64,000 nt of DNA, taken from positions 930,001-994,000 of the forward strand of contig JAGMUV010000020.1 in the NCBI GenBank assembly GCA_020744425.1, read 5' to 3'. The DNA is from Dactylonectria macrodidyma (taxonomy: Eukaryota > Ascomycota > Sordariomycetes > Hypocreales > Nectriaceae). The position numbers and the translations under genes are program-made. Positions 47,901-58,047 of the stretch are shown here, piece after piece (the first letter of the stretch is position 1; every line of letters starts with the position of its first letter). The notes under the pieces are model-generated. The model saw only the letters and a program-made list of their open reading frames with translations. It had not been told where the DNA came from and did not search any database.

Positions 47901-48186
47901 TAGATACCCCTCTTACTTACCTGCTCCTCCAGTGATGAGAGGGGATGAGCACGCAGGTCCTCTCCTGGACTCTGGCCATGTATACGCATATTATCCTAGA
48001 TTTCTTCCTTACCAAGCCCCGAGGCCAGGACCAGCGGCTTACATGGGGCCCAGAGTTGTAGATCCGAGAACGACACCTTCATATTCCCAGGGAAACACCA
48101 ATTCAGATGTCGAGCTTCGGGAAATGAGCGCGAGAGATGCTACACCTTGGCGACGTACTCTGAAGCCGCCCCGCAGATATTATTGA
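44965..48186 (+). CDS. Ser/Thr protein kinase fused to a RING-like Cys/His domain
   Basis: Predicted 984 residues from exons 44965-45315, 45372-45581, 45634-46079, 46126-46716, 46777-47808 and 47862-48186 (2,955 nt). The kinase domain spans residues ~65-330: P-loop GQGAYGTVY, lysine in AVKEVKKF, HRDLKPANIMV, DFG in KIADFGISK, GTLGFAAPE, and DMWSLGAVTYRIL. All catalytic residues are present. An acidic region with 17 uninterrupted GAA codons follows (46388-46438). Exon 5 adds GCSKCGDYY, CEHFMCHSCLLQCLAL and MPPRCC, a RING/RBR-like zinc-binding pattern, and further Cys pairs (CSGCTRR, CLLCSREV, CQECS, CEVCHG). The tail is Pro/Tyr-rich. The last intron is the least certain; without it the protein stops at 47812. 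Signalling plus ubiquitin-type activity is inferred. Confidence 0.8.
46388..46438 (+). repeat. (GAA)17 coding microsatellite
   Basis: Seventeen perfect GAA triplets encode an uninterrupted Glu run in the kinase-RING protein. Length polymorphism between strains is expected and would stay in frame. Confidence 0.95.
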
Positions 48187-49566
48187 CACACCTTTAGGTA
48201 CTGGGTAAAATTGTCTGGGAAACATTAGTCTAATATTGTAGTTTGCTTAGTAGTCAGATTTGAATCTGTCGAGGGGGGTACAATCACATGAGCTAAAGAG
48301 AGTGTGGCAAATCGGCGGGATGGTTCAGAATGCTAGATTTGAGTGAAGTTGAGAAGTGGTGGAGTAGTGACGACCTCATAAATACCCACTGTTGAACTTT
48401 TTCGAATGAACATTTTTCCGTTATTTTTTCCTACTCACTCGATTGTTGCTCAGTATTGAAAAATTAGTGTGGGGGTTGGACTTGAAGACCGTCCAGCACG
48501 CGATAAGCTTGAAGTCGAGCCTGAGCGAGCTAACGGCGCCACAGAATGCGAGGTGTTCAGCTTCCACCAGCTGCCTTTCAACATGTGGTAATGAGAAGTT
48601 TGCTTCTTCTTATCACCAGATGAGACGGAGATGGATGGAGATGATTGTGTCGATCGACGAAAATGGTCCCCCCACTTAAATGGCTGGAGGTCGGAAAGCC
48701 ACCGTGGGTGTGACAGCCTGTAGAGGGATGAGGGAAAAAGCTTGGCGATTGATACAGTAGAAAGACGGTGTGGATTACCTCAGGCCTTTTAGTCATTTGC
48801 GACATCTGCCGTTTAAATCGAACGTATCCGGAAAAGTCCTCGGTATAAGACAGCCGACGAGTGAAACATCCGTTCTGGTCCTTTATCGCGTACAGATGAA
48901 ATCCCAGCCCATCACCACAAGCCCCGCGGGGGAAGGGAGGGGGGTTTATCTCGAAGCTGTCGAAGCTTCCCCACGATTCCCCAGCGCCATTGCAACGCCT
49001 TGACGAGCTTCATATCCAATCATATCCGACGATCCATTGCCCGGCGGGAATTGCTCTCCGCCGGCGGCCGCAGAAGACGCTAGGCGCGAACCAAGTCCCC
49101 CCATAATTAGGGTGGTTGCAGCCTGTCAGGGTCCTCCATTGGGTGTTTCCGACCGTGCGTTATCTCTGCGGTCGGACAATAAACCATGGTCATGGATTTC
49201 ATCCAGAGTTTTGTGCAAGGGCTGGTGATAAGAGCCGATCTGGCGGCGGCGGCGTCGGTTTGTGTGTAATGTAATGCGAACGGCGGCGCCAGAAATTTTC
49301 TTATCATTGGAGTGTAATGGGAACCTTTTACTGTGATACTGTAAGACTGAAAGTTTCTTTTTCTTTTTCTAATACTTAAAGACCTGCCAAGATCCGGGGG
49401 GCGAGGCGAGAGACTTGGCTGTTGCTCTTTGTCCCACTTGGAGTTCATCGCAAACCCACCATCTCCGCATCGCCAAGTGCATCGCCAAGTGTGTGCTAGA
49501 GAGCCAACAAGTCATCGCCAAGTAAAAATCAATACAGTAATTTACTGGTTTGGCAAATCCGGCGCA
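48187..49566. promoter_or_regulatory. Intergenic / promoter of urea transporter with GATAAG sites
   Basis: No coding motif is seen. GATAAG at 49227-49232 and CTTATC at 49300-49305, 70 bp apart and 260-340 bp before the DUR3 start, fit nitrogen GATA-factor control. Three copies of catcgccaagt lie at 49468-49478, 49480-49490 and 49513-49523, just before the start codon. Confidence 0.5.
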
Positions 49567-51736
49567 ATGGGAGCCACCGTCGCACTAGACCAGAGCTATG
49601 GCTATGGCATCGTGCTAGGTCTTGGCTTTGCCTTTGCATTTGGTGAGTAGATTCAAACCCGTGATGCGTGTCTGTTGTCTCCACTCCTAACACCCCGTGT
49701 CACAAAAAGCCATGATTCTTACCACTTTTATTCTACGCCGCTACAACTCGGAGCTGCAGACGTCGGAGCACTTTACTACCGCTGGCCGCACCGTCAAGTC
49801 AGGTCTTGTAGGCTCAGCTGTTGTTTCGTCCTGGACTTGGGCTGCGACTCTGCTGCAGTCTTCAGGTGTGTGCTACCGCTATGGCGTTAGCGGACCATTC
49901 TGGTATGCTTCAGGCGCCACCGTCCAGATCTTGCTGTTTGCGACACTGGCCATTGAGCTGAAGCGTCGCGCCCCGAATGCGCATACCTTCCTCGAAGTCA
50001 TCCGGGCTCGCTACGGCACTGTCGCTCACGTCGTCTTCATGGTATTCGGCCTCGTGACAAATATCCTCGTCTCGCTGATGCTCATTGTCGGCGGATCGGC
50101 TACTGTCTCAGCGCTCACTGGAATGCACACTATTGCCGCTATCTACCTGCTGCCATTGGGTGTTGTCTTGTACACCCTTGTTGGTGGGCTCAAGGCCACT
50201 TTTTTGACGGATTGGGCCCACACTTTCATCCTCCTCATCATCATCATCATATTCTCCCTGACCACTTATGCTTCGTCCGACACGCTTGGCTCGCCGGCTG
50301 CTGTCTACGACGCCCTCGTGGCAGCATCCGAACGCCATCCCGTGTCTGGAAATGCTGAGGGAAGCTATCTGACTATGCGGTCCAAGGAGGGCGCCATCTT
50401 CTTCGTGATCAACATTGTCGGCAACTTTGGCACCGTCTTTCTCGACAACGGCTACTACAACAAGGCCATTGCCGCGTCGCCCGTCCACGCCCTGCCAGGC
50501 TATCTCATCGGCGGCCTTGCATGGTTTGCAATTCCATGGCTGACGGCAACGACCATGGGTCTTGCTGCTCTCTCGCTCGAGAACAACCCTCTGTTTCCAA
50601 CATACCCCGACCGCATGCCCGACGACGCCGTCAGCGCAGGTCTCGTTCTCCCTTACGCGGCTGTCGCTCTCCTCGGCAAAGGCGGCGCCGTAGCAACTCT
50701 CCTCATCATCTTCATGGCTGTCACCAGCGCCACGTCGGCCGAGCTCATCGCCGTGTCGTCCATCGTCACCTACGACTTCTACCGCACCTACATCAAGCCC
50801 GACGCCCCCGGCAAGTCGCTCATCTACATGTCGCACTGCATCGTGTGCGCCTACGCCGTCTTCATCTCCAGCTTCTCCGTGGGGCTGTGGTACGCCGGCA
50901 TCTCCATGGGATATCTGTACCTGATGATGGGCTGCATCATTTCGTCTGCCGTGTTGCCCGCCACACTGACACTGACCTGGACCAAGCAGAACAAATGGGC
51001 AGCTAGCCTGTCGCCCGTGCTTGGTTTGATTGTCGCCCTCATCGCTTGGCTCGTCACGGCCAAGAAGGAGTGCGGCAAGCTCGACGTTGCCTGCACCGGG
51101 TCCAACAACCCCATGCTGGCCGGCAACGTCGCCGCCTTGCTCTCGCCCATCATCTTCGTCCCCATCCTGACGTACGCGCTGGGCCCGCAGAACTATGACT
51201 GGAAGAGCATGATGGAGATCCGCAAGGGCGACGATCATGACCTTGCTGCCGCCGCCGGTGTCGACTTGGAGAATACCTCCGAGGGCGATTCTGAGCCGCT
51301 GCAGGCTGCCCATGCTGAGGAGCAGAGGAAGCTGCTCAAGGCTGGCAAGATTAGCAAGATCACTACTATTGTCATGGTAAGAACAGATCCGCATCTCACA
51401 GTTCACTACATCGACCATTCACTAACCTCGCTCTAGACTATTGCCTTCCTCGTCCTCTGGCCCCTCCCTATGTACGGCACCGCCTACATATTCTCCAAGA
51501 AGTTCTTTACCGGCTGGGTCAGCGTCGGCATCATCTGGATCTTCGGTTCCTTCATCGCTGTTGGTCTGTACCCCGTTTTCGAAGGTCGCAAGACGCTCGC
51601 CCGCACCGCCAAGTACATCTATCTCGACCTGACTGGCCGCCGGTCCTTCAAGACGGCTGGGCATACAGTTGTTGAAGCCGAGGGCTCGTCGGCAAGCGGA
51701 CAAGTTACGCCAAAGGTGGACGAGAAGGGAGAATAA
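49567..51736 (+). CDS. DUR3: Urea active transporter, sodium:solute symporter family (DUR3-like)
   Basis: Predicted 680-residue plasma-membrane symporter from exons 49567-49642, 49710-51376 and 51437-51736 (2,043 nt). The order matches DUR3: an N-terminal helix, the QTSEHFTTAGRTVKSGLVGSA segment (short 20-residue core seen), WTWAATLLQSSG, and ARYGTVAHVVFM. Then come LVGGLKATFLTDWAHTFIL, NFGTVFLDNGYYNKAIAAS, and MAVTSATSAELIAVSSIVTYD. About 14-15 transmembrane segments are visible, with a hydrophilic loop before the final exon. It imports urea with a cation; in fungi this is induced under nitrogen limitation. GATAAG sites lie upstream. Exon 1 carries only the first helix, so the ATG at 49567 is needed. 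Confidence 0.93.
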
Positions 51737-51862
51737 GGAGTTTGGGGGAGGAGTGAGTTTGGAAGACGTGAATAGCCGATACCCTTTGTTACACATGGAC
51801 ACGTTCGCTTGCAAATGCCTGCTTCTGGTAGTGACAAAAACTGCACAAGCCGTATAATTCAA

Positions 51863-53031
51863 CTATGCAATTTCGATGCAGACCTTGCCCTGATGCTTAC
51901 CCGCCCACTGATATTCATAAGCCTCTGGGACCTGCTCCAGCGTGAAGATGGTTGGATCAACGACAGGACGCAACTTATCCAGATTGCCCTCGATCGCCCG
52001 GCACATGTCCTCCATCTGCACACGATTTCCAACCCACACACCACGAGCCGTACACAAACTCATCCAGCAGTCGAGCAACCCGGGCTGCTTCTCCTTGGCC
52101 TCGCCGCCGACTGCCCCGACGATACTAATAGTCCCGTCGAGCTTCAAACTAGCCATGGTCTGCTCCATCGCCGTGCCCGCGACCTCGACCACGAGATCGA
52201 CGCCTAGGCCGCCCGTCAAGTTCTTCGCGACGGCACCCCAATCAGGCGACTCGCGGTAGTTGATGATGTGGTCGGCGCCGAGCCGCTTGAGTAGCTTCGC
52301 CTTTTCGGCGGAGCTTGTTGTGGCGATGACGCGAGCGCCGACGGCTTTGGCGAATTGGATCGCGAAGATGCTGACTCCTCCGGTACCTTGGGTGAGAACC
52401 CATTGTCCTACGGTGGGCTGCTTACCAGCCAAACCAAACAGCGCGTTCCATGCCGTCAATCCAGCGCAGCTTAGAGTTGCCGCCTCGGTGAAGCTCAAAC
52501 CCTTGGGCATCCTGACGAGGCCCTGTTCATCAAACGCAGCAACAGATCGCAGCGTGCCATCAACCGAGCCTCCGAGTCCAGACTTGAGGGCGTGGGCGGT
52601 CATCGACCCTCCAATGTGTTGCTGGTTGATGATCGTGACAACGTCATCTCCAGGTTGGAACCGGGTGACGTTTTTTCCAATGGCCAGAACAGTCCCAGCT
52701 CCGTCAGAGCCGGGAATGACGTTGGGTTTGAGGCTCCAGGGGTAGTTTCCATAACTTATCACAAGATCGCGATACTGCATGAATTAATTAGTTCGGCGGC
52801 CCGCGGATAAGAAGGAGAGAGTGCGTACATTGATCGAGGCTCCTCGGACTGGCAGCTTATTAGTTGACATTGCAGTTAACTTTGGGTTTAAACAGTGGAA
52901 GATTTACCTTGAACCAATACCTCGTTGTCGCCGAGTGCTGGTACGGGCTGCTCAGAAAACTTCAGAGAATCAAATCCAGTCTTTCCTATAACATTCCACT
53001 GCTTGGTAGTGCGGGGTATTGGTTGTGCCAT
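51863..53031 (-). CDS. Zinc-type/quinone-reductase-like medium-chain dehydrogenase
   Basis: Predicted 351 residues from exons 52908-53031, 52829-52848 (only 20 nt) and 51863-52774 (1,056 nt). Joining gives VLVQVRGASINYRDLVIS across both short introns, the expected family strand. The GroES-like part (YRDLVISYGNYPW, VIPGSDGAGTVLAIG, FQPGDDVVTI) is followed by a Rossmann domain with TQGTGGVSIFAIQFAKAVGA and ADHIINYRESPDW. The catalytic-zinc Cys/His ligands of classical alcohol dehydrogenases are not evident at the usual place (NYRD instead of C-x-TD), so it is more like quinone or enone reductases using NADPH. Convergent with DUR3, 126 bp apart. Substrate unknown. Confidence 0.88.
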
Positions 53032-55487
53032 GGCGAAAATAGGATTCTGGGTGATGTTCAGATAAGGGTTATTAGGAAATAACCAATGAACTGTTTCCGG
53101 TGGCTGGAATTCTGCGTCCGATTTTGATGCCTTTTGACCTTATGCAGCTGCGTCTCATACGATGCTTTGTAATCCGTCTTTACTTCTACATTTATAAGTC
53201 ATAACGTTATGGGTGGGGCTAGACACCTCGACTCGGCGATGATGGAATACGTGGGCTTTCACGTTGCTGACGTGCTGGTGTTGCTGACAAAGAGTCGATG
53301 TTCAGGTTCAGGTTGTTTCTGAACTGTTGGTCAGATTGCCCCAGTCACAATGAATAGCCCAAGCAGATCATTCATATGCTCATTCGTGATGAGTAGTCTA
53401 ATTAGCTCTACATGGATCCCAAGAGGATGCTTGAGAGTTTACCGTCATCATATGTTTTGCAACGGCAACTGAGACATTGTGTTTCAGAGGCTAGATTTGA
53501 TAATGAAGAGTTGTTCAAACGGAGAGCCAAGCTTCGTCACCTCCTAGATGCAAGCGACGATGAGAGAAGAGAGGATCGTCACGCTGTCAAGGCATAAGGC
53601 TCTAAGCCATTGAGTTGGCTTTGATAAACCATTCGACCGACTTGGAGACGCTGCTTAGCAAAGTCCCGCGTTAGTAGCTTGTTTTATGGTTGAGATATGC
53701 CAACCCCTTCCCGTAACGGAGAGTTATCATTCTAATTTAAGACAACGGCCTGTGCCGCTCTCACGGTTAGTAATTCGGAATAGGGAAATTTAATGTTGGC
53801 AACTTTGATTCTAGCAAAATGGAGTCGACATACGTGAATGGAGCTCCGCCGAGCTCACACATAAATACTAAGCTACTTCGTCCCAGTCCCATTTTAGGCG
53901 AGGTCCAGAAAGAGTCACTGAGATTTCCATTAGCAGACCGCCTGTCGCCGTTAGTTTACTGAAGAACTTAAGTACGTTCCAGTTACTTTTACGGAAGGAT
54001 TATGACTATTCTAGAAGAAACACTAGTTAAGTCTCTTGGTACAGTCTTAGGCCAAAAGTCTCCATACACTCCCCGTTTAGAGCAGCGAAATACAATCTGT
54101 TGAGAAATAGTATTTATGTATGTTTAAGATCTGATAATTTATGGAGTATTTCTGAACTAATGCTCTCCATAAGATACTTAAATTTTAGGCCTTATCGATG
54201 TCTAAGGCTTTAACTGAGGTGTTGAGCCTTAGAGTCGAACTGATAGTGTACGGAGACTTGGCCTAAGACTGCACCTCCTCCCGTGACTTAGCTCAACCGT
54301 ATTTTCTACTAAGGTGTATGATGCCAAATGCCTCAATGACGATCAATGAAACAAAAAGTCGTTTCGTCTTCTTTACTGTTTAGAATAGGTTCCTGTTTCT
54401 CATCCATGATATGGGCAGCGTTTTTTTTCGCTCTCGACCCAGAACTACCAGCTTGGCGCACCCAGAAAACCCTACCCGGCAGGCATGGCAGTTTCAAGAT
54501 CCGCGGACGATCAAACATGAGCGGCGATCAACACCAAACGATGAAGACGAAACGCAGGCAAGAATTACCGGACACCCCTTCAAAAATATTCCGACGGAGA
54601 AACAATGGGAAACACACAGACGGCAACGTCATGAAGGATAATCCCAGGTAGATTGATAAGGCCGGCTTCAAGGCAGAGAGTTCAACAGGCCCCGTCGGTA
54701 ATTTTGATTTATTTCTTTCATCTCAACAATCTTGTCATTTAAGGGCCTACGCTCCACGCGTTTCACATATTGTCATCCCCACAACAATGTGCTGGATTGA
54801 CGCCGGTTCACTGCTTCGGCGACCCCATTTGGCTACGAAGTACAAATTTTGACTACAACAATCATGACAATGCCTAGATCGATTTCTGATCTAATGTTCT
54901 AGAAACGAGCACGTCTGTTCTAAACAGCTCCGACAACCTACCACCAGCAGGGCAGTTTATTCTCCTCGACCCATTGTCCTCGCAACTTGTTTCAATTGGC
55001 GGTGGCAGCCATTTGTGGATTATTATCTCCGGTTACAGGTATCGCGACCCGCTGAAAACCCTTGGTGAGGTACGTGGCCCTGGCCCAGGCCATGCGCTAA
55101 ATCGACGTTTTACATGGAGGCGACGGTTTCACACCCATGCGATTTTCCTCTGGTGAGCCTGGACAAGGGTGATTTTTGGGGAACGTCGTGCGCTTGCTTG
55201 CTCCTTGGTCAGCTCATCGTTAATCAAAATGGTACCCTCGTCTATGCCCGGGCTGTCGGCACTGTCCCCCTACTCTACCTGAATCAATGATCCATCACGC
55301 CGTGCGTACGTAGAGATAATAAAAACGTTTCCCAGCTTGGTGGTTTTTCCCTGTTTCTTGGTGTTTGTGCTGTATTCTCCATTCGTTTGTGTGTTCGTTC
55401 CTTTCGTCTTCTGTGTCGACGAGTCGCTTGTAGCTATCCATTCTTTCGTTTCTATTTCCGATCGCTTACCCGCTCTTTTATCCTACC
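53032..55487. other. 2.5-kb intergenic region with a foldback repeat
   Basis: No supported gene. A 61-codon frame at 53412-53597 has no recognisable features. An inverted repeat pair lies at 54042-54070 and 54245-54271. The last 150 bases before 55488 are pyrimidine-rich, a common fungal promoter/leader feature of the rhamnogalacturonase gene. Confidence 0.55.
54042..54271. repeat. Foldback (inverted-repeat) structure, possible MITE remnant
   Basis: Left arm 54042-54070 pairs with right arm 54245-54271 except for two extra A residues and one mismatch. Weaker pairing extends outward, and a nested pair ttatggag/ctccataa lies between the arms. The size of about 0.23-0.28 kb fits a non-autonomous element. 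Target duplication was not established. Confidence 0.6.
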
Positions 55488-57403
55488 ATGGCTCGATTCG
55501 GTGTATCGGCATTGATTGCCGCGACGGCATTCAGCCTCCACGCTGCTGCGCAGCTGACCGGCTCCGTTGGCCCTCTTACAGACCGAGCTGCTAAGGCGGC
55601 TATCAAGACATGCAACATAATGGACTACGGCGGCGTGGCCGATGCTACGACAGACAACAGCCAGGCCATTAGCGACGCGTGGGATGCTTGCGCTGCTACT
55701 GGAGGCGAGGTCTATATCCCGGAAGGTGACTATGGCCTGTCGACCTGGCTGAAGCTCTCCGGAGATGCCATGTCTTTCCGTCTCGACGGCACAATCTACC
55801 GCATTGGGTAAGATGCTAGCAATTGGTTGTGCTCTGTCCTGCTAACAGTGATGTAGTACTGATGGCGGTAACATGCTTTTCTTCCAGCACATGCAGGACT
55901 TTGAGTTTTACAGCAGCACCTCGAAGGGTGCCATTCAGGGATACGGATATGAGTTCCACAAGAGTGAGTGTGACGTTGCGCTGGGCTCGAGTGCGATAGA
56001 ACTAATCCATTTTTCAGACGATGAATATGGTCCTCGCATTCTCCGATTCTACGACGTAACCAGCTTCTCCATCCACGATGTGGCTCTCGTCGACTGTAAG
56101 ATGATGATTTGAACCTCAAGCAACCACAAACTGACACAGTTCTAGCTCCCGCATTCCATTTCTCCTTGGATACCTGCACGGATGGAGAGGTCTACAACAT
56201 GGTTATCCACGGCGGAAACCGCGGTGGGCTTGACGGTATCGATGTCTGGGGCACCAACATATGGATCCACGACCTCGAGGTCAGCAACAAGGACGAGTGT
56301 GTGACCGTCAAGAACCCTTCAAACAACCTGTTGATCGAGAACATCTTCTGCAACTGGTCTGGCGGCTGTGCCATGGGATCTCTTGGTACTGACACCGGTA
56401 AGGGCAGGATCGTGTCTATGTTCCTGTTTCTCAGCTAATGCTTGTTTGTACAGCCATCTCCAACATCATCTACAACAACGTCTACACGCAAAACGCCAAC
56501 CAGATGTTCATGTTCAAGTCGTACGGTGGCAGCGGAACCGTATCCAACGTGCAGCTCAACAACTTCATCGGCCATTCCAACGCCTACACACTCGACCTCG
56601 ACGCGACCTGGTCGTCCATGAGCCCCATCGACGGCGACGGCATCTTGTACACAAACTTCACCTTTGCGGGTTGGGCCGGCACCTGTCTCAACGGCCATCA
56701 GCGCGGCCCCATCAAGTTCAACTGCCCTCCCGATGTGCCCTGCACCGAGATGGTCGTCGACGACTTCAACGTTTGGACCGAAGAGGGCGACTACGTCGAG
56801 CACTGGTGCAACAACGCCTATGGCTCTGGCGTGTGCTTGGATGAGGGCAGTGGTTCGTCAACCTTTACTACGACTCAGACAGTCACCGCCGTTACCGACT
56901 ACACCATCGCTACCATGGACAACGAAATTTCTACTGGCTTGGGTCTCACTGTCTCCATTCCCATTCCCACTCTACGCGCTTCGTTCTACCCTGGTGTCGC
57001 CGTCAAGAGCGCTCTGATGGCTGCTGGTGATTCTGAGGAATCGGCCGAGACCACTGCTGCCGCGGCCGCCTCTTCGGCTGTTGCTGCTTCCTCTTCCGTT
57101 CTGGTTGCTTCTTCTGCCGCTGCCGTGGTACCTACCAGCGTTGCCGCCGTGGAGAGCGACGTTCAGGCCACCACCCCCGTGTTCGCTGTCTCTGACACCG
57201 CCCCTGCCGATGGCCCCTCTTTCGTCTCCATCGTCACCTCTACTCCTACTTCTTTCCCCTCGGCTTCTGATATTGCCCAGGTTACTGAGGCCACCCCTGT
57301 AGTCACACCCAGTGCTGTTGTCTCTGAGCTTCCTGTTAGCTCTGGCGGCTCTTCCGCCTGCAACGCCAGAAGACGTCGTCGTCATCTCGCTCGCCACCTC
57401 TAG
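55488..57403 (+). CDS. Secreted GH28 rhamnogalacturonase (rhamnogalacturonan hydrolase)
   Basis: Predicted 568 residues from exons 55488-55807, 55857-55963, 56018-56095, 56146-56397 and 56454-57403 (1,707 nt). Signal peptide [20 protein letters not shown] is followed by [14 protein letters not shown]. The beta-helix carries [59 protein letters not shown] and [14 protein letters not shown], all diagnostic of the rhamnogalacturonase subgroup rather than polygalacturonases. It cleaves the alternating rhamnose-galacturonate backbone of pectin outside the cell. After the catalytic domain (ends ~residue 455) comes an unusual Ala/Ser/Thr/Val-rich tail of about 110 residues ending in [13 protein letters not shown]. 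The tail is probably O-glycosylated. Confidence 0.93.
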
Positions 57404-58047
57404 ATACGTGCGCGACATTGTTAGGGCTGGGAAAGGTTGAGAAATCAATCTCGGGTGTTGATCAATTGAGGAAACTTTCATCTACATAGTATTCGCATGT
57501 ATATAACATTAATGACTTGAATCAATACACTTAGTATTGATCTACAATATAGTGCCCCGCGTCACGTTCCGTTGAGAAAGCTCGCATCCCTGACACGAGG
57601 CCCGGTTATGCAAGTGGGACTCAAATACTATAGAAATAGGCCTGAGACAGTATTTAAGTTTAGGAAAGGATTTAAGAGAGCCAGTGTCTATCCCTAGCAT
57701 GCGACACCTTGATTTTTATTCACTGAGATACCTCGGTGTGCTGAGAATTTCTCCAACCGTCCCAGGGTGCTTACCCTAGAGCTAGAGAGAACATGTCTCC
57801 GATGTCTCAAAAATGCAACAAAATTAGGAATCAGCTACTCATAAGGGAGCGGAAAAAAGGAGTCATTTAGTGGACTTTACATCTACGTATATGATCCATT
57901 GGTGAGGTTTCCATTCAGAAGCCACCATCTCCACGGTTTGAGTTAAAGTACCCGAACGGTGAGAGCTCCGCATATTGAGAAGGATTTAGCGTGTAACAAT
58001 CCCATCCCAGGCAAAGCGAACTACCATCACTATCAATGGTCTCTGTC
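57404..58047. other. Convergent intergenic region
   Basis: 3' flanks of the rhamnogalacturonase and the C2H2 regulator. Nothing recognisable. Confidence 0.6.

Noticed and set aside
50108..51418. A 436-codon antisense frame across the urea transporter
   Set aside because: It mirrors the codon pattern of the clearly real DUR3 gene and shows a His/Asp/Gly-rich composition typical of shadow frames.
53412..53597. A 61-codon ORF with charged residues
   Set aside because: Starts at an ATG but has no recognisable domain, neighbour or splice partner; could be a gene fragment, not supportable.
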